A stretch of DNA of 64,000 nucleotides, from positions 86,471,740-86,535,739 of the forward strand of contig JAOWCC010000577.1 in NCBI GenBank assembly GCA_030867875.1. Direction: 5' to 3'. How positions within the stretch are numbered: the stretch's first letter is position 1; each line of letters starts with the position of its first letter. The position numbers were made by a program, and so were the translations under genes. Shown here in pieces: positions 11,611-21,299 of this stretch. A model generated the notes under the pieces. It was not told the origin of the DNA. It saw only the letters and a program-made list of their open reading frames with translations, and made no database searches. The DNA comes from Actinernus sp. WN-2022. Its lineage: Eukaryota > Cnidaria > Anthozoa > Actiniaria > Actinernidae.

Positions 11611-12260
11611 CTAAACACGAGCAATAGCTAACTTTAGTTTCTGTCAAAACCCTCACCATCTTGAAGCTACATTAACTAAACACGAGCAATAGCTAACTCT
11701 AGTTTCTGTCAAAACCCTCACCATCTTGAAGCTACATTAACTAAACACGAGCAATAGCTAACTTTAGTTTCTGTCAAAACCCTCACCATCTTGAAGCTAC
11801 ATTAACTAAACACGAGCAATAGCTAACTCTAGTTTCTGTCAAAACCCTCACCATCTTGAAGCTACATTAACTAAACACGAGCAATAGCTAACTCTAGTTT
11901 CTGTCAAAACCCTCACCATCTTGAAGCTACATTAACTAAACACGAGCAATAGCTAACTTTAGTTTCTGTCAAAACCCTCACCATCTTGAAGCTACATTAA
12001 CTAAACACGAGCAATAGCTAACTCTAGTTTCTGTCAAAACCCTCACCATCTTGAAGCTACATTAACTAAGCACGAGCAATAGCTAACTTTAGTTTCTGTC
12101 AAAACCCTCACCATCTTGAAGCTACATTAACTAAACACGAGCAATAGCTAACTCTAGTTTCTGTCAAAACCCTCACCATCTTGAAGCTACATTAACTAAA
12201 CACGAGCAATAGCTAACTTTAGTTTCTGTCAAAACCCTCACCATCTTGAAGCTACATTCA
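11611..12260. repeat. 65-bp tandem satellite, 10 copies, nearly identical
   Basis: CTAAACACGAGCAATAGCTA starts at 11611, 11676, 11741 and on at exact 65-bp steps. The only recurrent difference is ACTTTAG versus ACTCTAG, giving the order T,C,T,C,C,T,C,T,C,T, so a 130-bp dimer was amplified. One copy (about 12066) has AAG for AAA. High identity implies recent expansion or gene conversion. There is no spacer variation, so it is not CRISPR-like. Confidence 0.95.
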
Positions 12261-12261
12261 C

Positions 12262-12945
12262 TAAAGGGGCACTGTCAAGCCAAAATGATAAACTTCCGGC
12301 CTCATGACGAAATGCAAAAATGACCAATCGGATTAGCAGAGAATGTTTTCCAAATGTACTGGAGCAAATGAGATCGTTTTGATTAAAGATGGCAAAGATT
12401 CGAGTGGATGAAAAATACGACTTTTAAAGGGGCTATGTCACAGTATTGCGCATGTCTGAAAATTGGTGTTTTATTGGCTAAAACAGTTGAAAAGTTCTTC
12501 CAGGACCTTAAATTGTAATATTATGTAATCTTTTCCATGAAAATAAGACCTGCGCCAAAACTGATGACACTTCTTGGTTTGCAATCAACCTTTGAGATTC
12601 AAAAGACAAAATCACAACGGTCATGTTGGAGGAACTAACAATAGAAGCTAATGAATGATATTTTGTTTAAGTTCCTTCGAACATGGCAGCTGTGACGTCA
12701 CATGCAAACCAAGAATATTTGCGTATTTCCTTTGACTTGATCCATTCCACACGTGTGATGCGGTCGTTTGTTTATATAGATATCGCTGAAAGTATCTGAA
12801 AATAACATTGTTCCGGCCTGCAACAAAGCTCGCCGTGACATAGCCCCTTTAAGAGAGATTGACAGCATCTTTAAATCGGTTCACTGTAACTGAATTTCAA
12901 GTTTCTAGAATAAGCTTTTGTAATCCACTTCAAATCTTTGCAATC
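12262..12945 (-). mobile_element. Dispersed MITE-like repeat, split by a TTAA element
   Basis: Read on the minus strand, 12945-12853 then 12423-12262 matches the uninterrupted copy at about 59380-59540 (TTATTCTAGAAACTTGA, ACAGTGAACCGATTT, CTCTTAA, then CACTCGAATCTTTGCCATC). The break falls exactly at TTAA. The left end carries AAAGGGGCACTGTCA, suggesting it is itself a TTAA-type element. Confidence 0.75.
12428..12848. mobile_element. 421-bp TTAA-target non-autonomous DNA transposon (Kolobok- or piggyBac-like)
   Basis: Terminal inverted repeats AGGGGCTATGTCAC and GTGACATAGCCCCT are flanked by TTAA at 12424-12427 and 12849-12852. The uninterrupted host repeat at about 59463 has a single TTAA at this position, so both boundaries and the target duplication are verified inside the window. 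TTAA targets are used by Kolobok and piggyBac; termini starting AGGGG favour Kolobok by my recollection. There is no ORF. A related end fragment lies at 60218-60300. Confidence 0.85.
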
Positions 12946-13139
12946 CTTCCATCAAAAACGTTTAAAAAGCATATCTGGACATTTGCAAGGTATTTCTCTT
13001 GAACACGCCCAGGATCATGCTGACCTCGCAGCCATTCGAGTGCCCACATAACTTGCTTCTCACATGCGCGCCTTGCAAGCAATAAAAGCGCAGTTTCGAT
13101 AAAGTCATGCAGCCGGTTCAAAACACCAATTAGCGTTTA

Positions 13140-13460
13140 CAATTACATTCTCAATTACAGTTGATTTCCGGTGTTTTAACTTCATCGGGGAGAATAGCTT
13201 TTTTTTGTGCTGGGAATCTTAATAAAATGTCCGGAATTGATAGTCTCAGGTAATTTACCGGGAAATCGTTGATATCTCGGGACAAAATGATAATAAATCG
13301 GGCCAACTTTTGAGAAAACACAGCACAGCTCAAACAGGCTTCAGTCGCACGTCCCAAAAATACAAAATATATTCATCCAATTATCACCCAATGTAAGTTT
13401 TCTTCAAATACACTGCCTTAACTGATCGGTAGCAGTCACTACCTATTATGTATACTAGTT
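13140..13460 (+). repeat. Dispersed repeat family A, copy 1
   Basis: It shares TACAGTTGATTTCCGGTGTT, AATTTACCG, ACTTTTGAGAAAACAC, CAACAGGCTT and GCAGTCACTACCTATTA with 14938-14975 and 16010-16330. Function unknown. Confidence 0.6.
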
Positions 13461-13539
13461 CACGATATTATAGGTTCTATTTCTAATTTATTTAGCGAGT
13501 CTACGTTAATTTCAAACTCAGTCAGTGTTTCAGATTGCG

Positions 13540-13980
13540 AATGTCATTGATCGATAATTGCTGCAACAGCGAGCGAGCAATACTAATCTGTGTAGTGTTG
13601 CCGATTTTCTCAATTTCTTCCAGCGCATTGCATTGTGGTCATGCGCCAGGACACAAAAATTGAATGCGCAAGGACCAAATTGCAATGCCCGGATGCAGGA
13701 ACCATCATTCTTTTGGAGGAATCTTTTTTTCCGTTTTGATCGGACTTCTTACAGCTAGAGGCTCGTATCATTTAATATACTGCTGTTCATTGTGCATTTT
13801 CACGTGTGGATGCGGTCCTTGTACGTACTTAATAGATCTGTTACTAATCCAAAAATGCTTACCTTTCAGAACCATTGCCATCAGAACATTTTTCATTCAG
13901 TAAATGAATATTTATTATTGTGCTTCGGCAATCGAAACTGTGAAACATTAATTCGGTGTATACTCGCTCTCTAGATTACA
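13540..13980 (+). repeat. Dispersed repeat family B, copy 1
   Basis: CAGCGAGCGAGCAATACTAA, TGTGTAGTG and GCATTGTGGTCATGCGCCAG recur in diverged form at 14345-14500 and 54365-54500. Short open frames here are not supported as genes. Confidence 0.5.
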
Positions 13981-14103
13981 ATGCCCGGTCCTCGGTTTAA
14001 TCTACTCGTATCACTTCATTTCTTGCTGTGTTTCTATTGCCACTGATAATCGGTTAGGGATTTACTCATGACATTTATATGCTCTGCTCTTTTTGTCTTG
14101 CAG

Positions 14104-14285
14104 AAAATCAACAGTACTGCCTCGAGTGTCATGTGATTACAAGCACAAATTCTCCAAGAGACAAAACAATAAACAACTTTTCTCAAGTTCAGATGTGAAT
14201 AGTACAATAGCAGATCAATCTACATATAACCTAAACTGTATCTTTTGTGTTATTACAACCAATAAATGTTTTCCGTCACATGATA
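14104..14285 (+). CDS. Candidate terminal coding exon, product unknown
   Basis: A strong 3' splice signal (TGCTCTGCTCTTTTTGTCTTGCAG, ending 14103) is followed by a frame starting in phase with two leading bases. It encodes NQQYCLECHVITSTNSPRDK and about ten more residues to TGA at 14196-14198. AATAAA lies 63 bp downstream (14261). A second frame through the same exon is open longer, to 14302, so the correct phase is uncertain. No upstream exon was found and family B repeats flank it on both sides, so it may be a chance match. Confidence 0.25.
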
Positions 14286-14344
14286 TCCTTCCTTCTAAAT
14301 AATTCCAAACGCATACAATAAAAGGCAGTAGCTGACTGACTTTT

Positions 14345-14500
14345 AGGTAACCTAGTCTGTGTAGTGGGGCCGTGTTTTTGGTGCATTTTCAGAACAGTGC
14401 GCAAGCATACAGAAACGATATTCGCAGATCAAACGAAGCGTATTGTGGTTATGCGCAAGAACACAAAAATGCAATGCGCGCGAACCACAATGTTATGTGA
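14345..14500 (+). repeat. Dispersed repeat family B, copy 2
   Basis: GTCTGTGTAGTGGGGCCG, AGAACAGTGCGCAAG and GGTTATGCGCAAGAACACAA match 13560-13690 and 54400-54480. Confidence 0.5.
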
Positions 14501-14689
14501 GGGTTTAGTAACAATTTACTTGTTGCGTGACATCTTGATTGCTTCTTGTCAAGAGTGTAATGTTCTGGACGTTTGTGATCGTGTTCGATCGTTTGTATTT
14601 TTTACCACACTGACCTACAAAACATGTTTATAACTCGAGGATCACGAACGTTTACGAATTTACGCATCACAAACACAGGAGTAGTTTAG

Positions 14690-14930
14690 TGATTTAGAGT
14701 CAAAACCCACAATTAAAATATGTTTGTAACTTGATGATGATGCTAAGTTGACGACTCCACGCGTTACTGGAGTAGTGTAGCCGTCGATTTAGGGCGGAGA
14801 TAATGACTATTTTCCAAAGAGCACTGAAGATCTCCCCTGTTATTAACATGGTAAGCAACAAGTAATTTTCTCCTGAAACCTTCGATAAAGTCGAAATCAA
14901 AATAGTTACAGAGCGGGATTCAAACCACAC
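14690..14930. repeat. Diverged copy of the 8545-8965 repeat
   Basis: TTGTAACTTGATGATGATGC, TAAGTTGACGACTCCACGCG, GGGCGGAGATAATG and AAGATCTCCCCTGTTATTA match 8535-8760. It lacks the 96-bp duplication. Confidence 0.6.
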
Positions 14931-14979
14931 AAATTAGCAAATCTCATTTACAGTTGATTTCTGGTGTTTACGCTTTGAA

Positions 14980-16005
14980 CATTGGTTAATGTTCCCAACC
15001 CATGAGAGAACAGCAACAACAGTAATATGTGGGATAAAGGGGTTGGGAATGAAGTACTCCAACAATTGGTCATACTGGTAAACAGGACACTGGTTGCTAT
15101 TGGTAACAAGGTACAATACACTCCAGGGGTCACATTTCCCCTCACCTCTCCAGGGGTCACATTTCCCCTGGGAGAGGTCCTTAATCCTAAGGGAGTCTAA
15201 GCAGCAGTCCAGGGTCGCCTTAAGCTTAACAATACTGATCTATCTAGTTATGTAACTCCATGCTCGCTTTCATCAAGATCTACAAGAAGCACTACTGGTT
15301 CAGATTATAAGCTTAACCCATGCAAAACATCTACTTATAGGGATTCTTTCTTTAATCGCATAGTTATTCTATGGAACTCGCTGCCTTTAAATATTAAGTC
15401 CTGTAGTTCAATTTCGTCTTTCAAAACATTGCTACGAGCTCACTATCTTGCGCTTTTGCTTTCTACTTTTGACCCTGATCGCATTAGAACCTATAAAACT
15501 ATCTGTTCTAAATGCCGATCTACTAACATATCTACTATTTGTTGTCGCTAACTTTTTTCTGCGCTTATTTACTTGTACTTGGCCGGCCGACCAAATGTGC
15601 AAATGTACACTATTATTATTTTTATTTTTTTGCATCATATATTTTACATTTCATGCTTAATACATTATTCATAGTTCTATCTGTAATTGTATTGTCAGTG
15701 TATTTGTATTTGTCTCAGGCTGAGCTTGTTTGGACCTAGCGTCTGTTTCTCAGCCTGAGTTAAGCTATTAAATAAAAATAAAAAAATAAAAATAATAAAA
15801 ATAAAATAAAATCCCCCTCTCCTCTCCAGGGATCACATTTCCCCTGGGAGAGGTCCTTAGTCCAAGGGAATTTAGACCCATGGTTACCATGGAACACTCC
15901 CCATCCTTTGAGTCTATGGGGCCAAGAGTGACCTGTATGGAGCACTTCATCCCCACAAATACACAAAGTGTATTCCCCATACTATACACTGCGAGCTTTA
16001 ATATA
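14980..16005. mobile_element. Inverted-repeat element carrying a LINE insertion
   Basis: The left arm (TTGGGAATGAAGTACTCCA, GGTCATACTGG, CTCCAGGGGTCACATTTCCC) pairs with the right arm read in reverse (TGGGGATGAAGTGCTCCATA, GGTCACTCTTGG, CCCAGGGGAAATGTGATCCC). Arms are about 180-200 bp. The LINE tail at 15200-15820 lies between them. A shared block, CTCCAGGG[G/A]TCACATTTCCCC with GGGAGAGGTCCTTA, brackets the LINE on both sides. Confidence 0.55.
15201..15820 (+). pseudogene. 5'-truncated LINE tail (RT C-terminus, 3' UTR, A-rich tail)
   Basis: A frame open from 15201 to TAA at 15549-15551 (no ATG needed, since it is truncated) encodes RLKLNNTDLSSYVTPC, then YRDSFFNRIVILWNSLPL, SSISSFKTLL, and a terminal Cys-rich KTICSKCRST...TICCR. 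This is the conserved end of jockey/CR1-group LINE ORF2, beyond the RT. The catalytic domains are missing by 5' truncation, the usual outcome of aborted target-primed reverse transcription. A 3' UTR follows and then an AAAT/AAAAT-rich tail to about 15815. Coding is intact up to its own stop, so the copy is fairly young. Confidence 0.75.
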
Positions 16006-16330
16006 TGCATGCCTATCGTCTGTTGCTTTTTTTTAATGGGAAACCTAAGAAATTGTCGTGAATTGATATACTGAGGGAATTTACCGCGAATTCATTGATA
16101 TCGGGACCAACTGAAAGTAAATCAGAACAACTTTTGAGAAAACACGACACTTAACAGGCTTCCGAGTCGCACGATCTATAGCCCCAAACAACTACAAAAT
16201 AAATTCATCTAACACATAACACACCTTGACATTTTTTGTCGTGCCAAAGAGCTACTGTAGATTTTCTTCCAATACACTTCCTTAACTGAGCGGCAGCATT
16301 CACTACCTATTAGGTATTGTAGCTGATTTT

Positions 16331-16880
16331 AATTTTTGAGAGAATTTCATATTTGTTCGCAACAAACTGAACGTTTAAAGAATCATAAGCATCAAAAAGA
16401 CAAAATTATCTGGCTAGTTCGGAAGCTAACAAACAAACACAAACAGCAGGGGACATAATTATAACTTGTGTACACATTTGGACGATAGCGTGCTTGCTTT
16501 AAACTGAACGTTTCTAAAATTATTAGCATGAAAAGAACAAATAATCCTGTCAGCTCCCTATGTATGTTATACATGAATATGAACTACAGGGTACAAGTAT
16601 TTATAAGGTAAGCGAAGTTTCAATAACAATAGTACGGGATTGCTCGCTCGCTACAATTACAAACTGAACGGAATACGGCTTCATTTCCTTTGTTAGTTTC
16701 ACGAAATTCATGTCACTTCCAGTTTCTTTTCACAGCTTCCAGGTCACATCCGAAGTTCTTACCGGTCTAGCATGATACAGCCTACAGTTTTCCAGTCAAA
16801 TCCATACGGCAATATTTTTATCGATGGATAAATAGTTCCTGTAAAAACTAGTGTTGGTCTGCGTCGGCGGAGAAGATAAA
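16331..16880. other. Unassigned sequence
   Basis: No gene, hairpin or known repeat was recognised. It contains two related stretches (AACTGAACGTTT at about 16365 and 16502) that hint at an old duplication. Confidence 0.4.
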
Positions 16881-16939
16881 CACTGGTATAATCAACTAAA
16901 GTCGATTGAAATATGCTAACCGCCGTGGGAAGAGAGTAG

Positions 16940-16985
16940 CAGCTGACGTTTCGAGCGCTAGCCCTTCGTCAGAGCAAAAGAGAGA
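16940..16985 (-). ncRNA. Hammerhead-ribozyme-like motif of a Penelope-like element
   Basis: On the minus strand CTGACGA is followed by the self-pairing GGGCTAGCGCTC and then GAAACGTCAG. CUGANGA and GAAA flanking a short stem II are the conserved core of hammerhead ribozymes, which have been reported in the terminal repeats of Penelope-like elements. I did not establish stems I and III or the cleavage nucleotide. The same block occurs at 26852-26890 on the plus strand. Confidence 0.5.
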
Positions 16986-17074
16986 ATTGTGAGTGGGGAG
17001 ATGGTTTCTAAAGTGTTGAGTGCATGATTACTGCTGAGGAAACATGTACTCGGATCAATTGGGATCAAATGAAA

Positions 17075-17578
17075 TTGCGCCAATAATGGAAATGCTAATA
17101 GATGTAACAGGAGCATAAGGAGACAGTGTTATTGAATACACTAACGAACCATGCTGATCTAAGTGTGAGTGAATACGTGGATTCAGAAATTAAATGAACG
17201 AAAAGCGTTCATTAATACCGTGAGGTGCCAAAGTGCCTAATTTGAAAATAAAGTTCTGTTCTTTGCGTTTACGGGGTGTCGGTAGTACCTTGATGAAGAG
17301 AAATGATGCGATTAATACAATGACCATTGCGCCAATAATGGCAATGCTAATAGATGTAACAGGAGCATAAGGAGACAGTGTTATTGAATAAACTAACGAA
17401 CCATGCTGATCTAAGTGTGAGTGAATACGTGAATTCAGAAATTAAATGAACGAAAAGCGTTCATTAATACCGTGAGGTGCCAAAGTGCCTAATTTGAAAA
17501 TAAAGTTCTGTTCTTTGCGTTTACGGGGTGTCGGTAGTACCTTGATGAAGAGCATCGATGTGATTAATACAATGACCA
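17075..17578. repeat. 252-bp direct tandem duplication
   Basis: TTGCGCCAATAATGG begins at 17075 and again at 17327. The copies match through GTGTCGGTAGTACCTTGATG and ATTAATACAATGACCA with few differences. It duplicates the ORF end and 3' UTR of the Penelope-like fragment. Confidence 0.9.
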
Positions 17579-18056
17579 AGATATAAAGTGGCGAGCAACA
17601 GGTTTGGCGAGATCCTTGCTCTTACTGTTCTAACATCTGGCAAGTGTTCGCGGAATCGATCTCCTAATCTTCGCCCTGTTTCTCTGATGTAGAGTTTGTT
17701 ACAGAGTGTGCGGGTGATACAATAAATAACATTAATGGGAGTACAATCATAATGACAGATGACTTTAAGAGAGTCTTTAGGTCCTAAAATAAGTGTCGTA
17801 GTTTTAGTATAAGCATAGGTATTGCATTGTCTCCTAGAACATTTAAAAGTGCCTGGTTGAAGATCAGGCTGTAGTGATCCTTCATAGTGACTAGGGAATC
17901 ACGGAGATTATTTTCACGTTTGAAAGAAATAAGAGGAGGCTGCGGGAAAATAGAGGCGGTCTCTGGATCACTCTGTAAAATCTTAAAGTTCTTCTGGATA
18001 ATTTTCTTTATAGACAGATTAGACGGATGGTAAGTCAATGGAAACGGAATCCTATC
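17521..18056 (-). pseudogene. Penelope-like element ORF, C-terminal part with GIY-YIG nuclease, frameshifted
   Basis: Reading down from 18056: IPFPLTYHPSNLSIKKII and FKILQSDPETASIFPQPPL, then one frameshift near 17883, then GTFKCSRRQCNTYAYTKT and INVIYCITRTLCNKLYIR, ETGRRLGDRFREHL, stopping at 17521. The segment VIYCI...LYIRETGRRLGDRFREH is the GIY-YIG endonuclease signature (Tyr, Tyr, conserved Arg, Glu region) that Penelope-like elements carry after their RT for target cleavage. No start codon or RT motifs remain. The protein would normally be about 600-900 residues, so this is roughly the last fifth. Confidence 0.75.
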
Positions 18057-18342
18057 TTCAGTCTTCGGTTAACGGGTTTTCAAGTTACAATCCGAAGCTT
18101 ATAATATTAAATTCAAAGTTCATTTAGACGAGTGTTCAAGTCAGACTCAGGTCAGATCCGTCCCATATCCGTCGAGGTAGTAAGTTAGGGAGCAACACAG
18201 AATTCAGAGCCGTTTTAAAGCTTCGCATCCATCACCCGTCTTCATGAATTCAACCTTGATTTCAACAAAAGAAATCCGTGAGGAGCTGAAACCGAATCTT
18301 TAAAAAATTACAAAAATTACATTTTCAAAGTTTGATGCACAT

Positions 18343-18597
18343 ACAAGCCCCCTTTTCAAGAAATTAAACATTTTAAAGCTAGCAGATTTGATATTCTTGC
18401 TTTCAGTTACGTTTATGTTTGATTTCCATAATAATAATATTCCAACTCCTTACTCGGAATTCTTCACTCCAGTCAATAGAATTCATGAGCATAATACTAG
18501 ATTAGCTTCAAAACTTTCCGAAGAAAGTAAGACAATTCAGTCAAGGAAACTCTTCAAATCTAGCCTCCAAAAACAGCTCATAGAGAACTACTAATTT
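18343..18597 (+). pseudogene. LINE RT C-terminal fragment
   Basis: A frame from 18343 to TAA at 18595 encodes PLFKKLNILKLADLIFL, then FMFDFHNNNIPTPYSEFFTP, VNRIHEHNTRLASK and RKLFKSSLQKQLIENY. The order FHNxxxP..F..FF.PV..IH.HNTR is typical of the tail of LINE ORF2. Compared with other tails here, the segment between NTRLASK and the final helix is shortened, so there is an internal deletion. About 560 codons upstream are absent. Downstream AT-rich sequence may be its 3' UTR. Confidence 0.65.
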
Positions 18598-18599
18598 CA

Positions 18600-19640
18600 T
18601 TTTTTTATATCCATCTTCTCTTCTAAATGTGTATTTGCATTTCCCTACCTCCCTCCCCAAGTTAGCTGTGTGTAGTTTCATCGTCATTTAGTGTTTAGTC
18701 ATTATTGACATCGAGTGTGATAATATACAATTGTGTTGTATGTTATATATTTTTTCATGTTTTCTTTCCTTTTCGTTTAGTTTGACCCATATTATACTGT
18801 CTATAAAAATATATTTCGGGATACCAGACTCGATTACTTTTTTTCTTCAAGCTACATCTGGTATCCCAATATACTCTAACTATGGCAATTATATTTATTA
18901 CACTTCATGTAACTTCAAGACATAGTATGAATAAAGACTTGTTGTTGTCTTAAAATAGCACTGTGACGTCACGGAGCCAAAATACTGAATTGGCGCCGAC
19001 TATCATAGGGTACGGAGATCATTTATCTTAGGTGGTTGTCTCTTGGTTTCTTTGACGACTTCGGTTCTCTATTTACTTTTAATTTCTTTCTAACATAATT
19101 AATCATATAGAGGAAGAGTTGTTGACCAAAAAATAATTGATTGATTTCAAAATTTGCTGTAATTCTTGCTTTAGAAAGAGCAAAACGTGGTAAATAGTGA
19201 CGATAAAGAAGTCAGTGCACATGCGTAGTGGAATAAATGTTATTCTCACACCGACACCGGCGATTTGGGTGATTTCCCGGTTGGTCTGAAAGAGCTTTGG
19301 AGACTGATCTTGAAGTGTACATTTAGATTGTACACAGACATTTAATAATTCAAAATAAACTTTATTACTACTCGTCAGATACAAGAAAACCAATATTTCT
19401 TACTATTATGCTTGCCATTTATTCAGTTTTTGGAATGTTCCAGAAGAGAGATTGACAGAAGTCATCAATGAAAATGTCCCAGAATTCATCATCTCCCCTC
19501 CCCCGAAAAAAAATCAATGAAAATGCCTCAGAACTCATCATTTGCCACCCCTCACCCTAACCTAACCCAACCCCTCCCCCCAATTTACAGGTCCTCCATA
19601 CGCCCCCGATTCAACACACCATGAAAACTTGAAACTTGAA
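18600..19640. other. Unassigned sequence
   Basis: It contains a short inverted pair around 18820-18865 (GGGATACCAGA / TCTGGTATCCC). A CCCTAACCTAACCC run at about 19555 is too short and irregular to be a telomere array. No gene supported. Confidence 0.4.
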
Positions 19641-19689
19641 ATACATTCATGTTTGGCTGTTTATTTATATCCTTACCGGGTATGTGCCG

Positions 19690-20110
19690 CGGGATAGTGT
19701 ATGGTTTTTGAGCTGCCGAGGTCTGGGATAGGGTATCCTTTTTACGGTTTTGATCTGGGAAAGGGTATGGATTTTTATATACTTGTCGTTGGCGCCATGC
19801 TTAGCACTCTATCGACCACACTACAGCTTAAAATACCATATTAAAACAAAACAACGGCTTTCGTAGTGTAATTTTAATTTAAAACTGTTCGGGATCTGGG
19901 ATAAGGTATATATTTTTTGTTTCAAGTCTGGGATAGGGTATATATTTTTTGCTTCAAGTCTGGGATAGGGTATATATGTTTTTGCTTCAAGTCTGGGATA
20001 GGATATGGTAAACGGTATTTTTAGGTCTGGGATAGGGTCAGGGTTTTGAGGTCACCGCGGTACACCCCTATCCAAAAATATTCTGAGTGCCCCCCTCCCC
20101 GGGGGCTTAG
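19690..20110. repeat. Dispersed repeat with about 31-bp internal tandem units
   Basis: GTCTGGGATAGGGTAT recurs at roughly 19732, 19760, 19880, 19930, 19961, 19996 and 20027, with TATATTTTTTGCTTCAAG spacers in the central three. It ends in GTACACCCCTATCC and a C/G-rich CCCCCCTCCCCGGGGGCTTA block. Confidence 0.7.
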
Positions 20111-20319
20111 CTTATACATCAGTAACCAGAGGGTAAACTGTACAGAATACAATTACAGATTTAGCGCTATCCTAGTTACCGTGTCCTGAATTATATTTTG
20201 CGATCAACCGTACGCCAGTCCCACTCACAGTAAAACATTACGTCGCCCATGGAGCCAGTTAATGCTATTTTTAATGCTTGTATAACATGTTTTAAATTTG
20301 ATTGCCGAAAGATATTATA

Positions 20320-20450
20320 GCTATTTTAAAGACCTCCAGAAACCGATACAGATAAGGGACACAGATCCTGAAATTGATAACCGGTTGTGATATCATCAGG
20401 CTTCAGCCTGTTGTCTGTCGAACTGCCATAGAGCCCGATTACAGGCTGCA
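20320..20450 (+). repeat. Dispersed repeat, inverted partner at 45795-45950
   Basis: GACCTCCAGAAA, AAGGGACACA, AATTGATAAC and TGTGATATCATCAGGCT match the reverse complement of about 45800-45930. Confidence 0.6.
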
Positions 20451-21299
20451 TTAGAGCCTCTTGTTATTCTTATGATGGCGCAGTTTCTTGACTGGTTTTC
20501 GCGCTATAAGAGGGACAGCTATCAGTTTACAGTACGTAAAACTAAAGCACTTTTTGTATTTCTGTTAAACTCAGGCTGTGCACTCTTTCGTAAAAGTGAA
20601 TCTGATCTACTTTAGTGTTTATTGCTATGAAAGGAAAATAAACCACGGATAAAGGTTTGAATCGCATGCCAAGTGAAATTATAATATTAAAAATAATACA
20701 GGAAGGTGACTATGAGATCAACTGGATTTAGTAAAGGCTCTAAAGTAAAGGTGCTAACGAATATCACCTAAACTGAATACAAATACCAACTAAAATAATA
20801 CAAATGCGAATTTGAAATAATACATCAACTTCATATTTGACTTACCTATCAACCGATGTATTTTACTGAGTGTAGCCAAGCAATGTTGCTGCTTTTTACG
20901 TTGACAATTTAATGTAAAAATTGAGAATCAAGCCAGCCATTGTTGGAAGGAAGGGAAACGTTGAACATTTTGTCAAACAACGTAACCCTATGTGATGCCT
21001 TTTGTGTATGATATCTTATAGCATATTAGATTATTATAAATGACATTGCTAGGAGCACCATAGCCAATTCTAATTGCCAGTCTTATTTTGTCATTTCTAG
21101 ACCTCAAAAACGCCCTTTGAGTTTACCGACAAACTGACTTTTAATTAAAAGTGCCTAATGTGCAATGAAAATATCCCGTCTGGCTCGTACAGTTAATAAC
21201 AAAGACAATATTATGCGTTACATGGGCGGTAAAGTTACTTGAAAATAAACAACATGTAGCCGAACTCGTCGGCGCGGTACTTCATCTGCATGGGTCCCA
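20451..21299. other. Unassigned sequence
   Basis: No recognisable gene, hairpin or repeat was found in this AT-rich stretch. Confidence 0.4.

Larger units (their letters stand above)
14938..16330 (+). repeat. Dispersed repeat family A, copy 2, split by a nested insertion
   Basis: The 5' piece (14938-14975, TTTACAGTTGATTTCTGGTG) and the 3' piece (about 16010-16330, GGGAATTTACCGCG, ACTTTTGAGAAAACAC, AACAGGCTTCCGAGTCGCAC, CACTACCTATTA) are collinear with 13140-13460. About 1 kb of inserted DNA lies between them. Confidence 0.6.
16885..18060 (-). mobile_element. Truncated Penelope-like retroelement
   Basis: On the minus strand, an end of a GIY-YIG-bearing ORF (18056-17521) is followed by a 3' region ending in a hammerhead-like block (16940-16985). 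The reverse-transcriptase domain is missing, so this is a 5'-truncated copy. A 252-bp segment including the ORF end is tandemly duplicated. Confidence 0.75.

Noticed and set aside
11611..12260. CRISPR-like array
   Set aside because: Units are head-to-tail with no spacers, and the genome is eukaryotic; it is a satellite.
19550..19575. Interstitial telomere repeat
   Set aside because: Only two or three irregular CCCTAA-like words, within a C-rich stretch.
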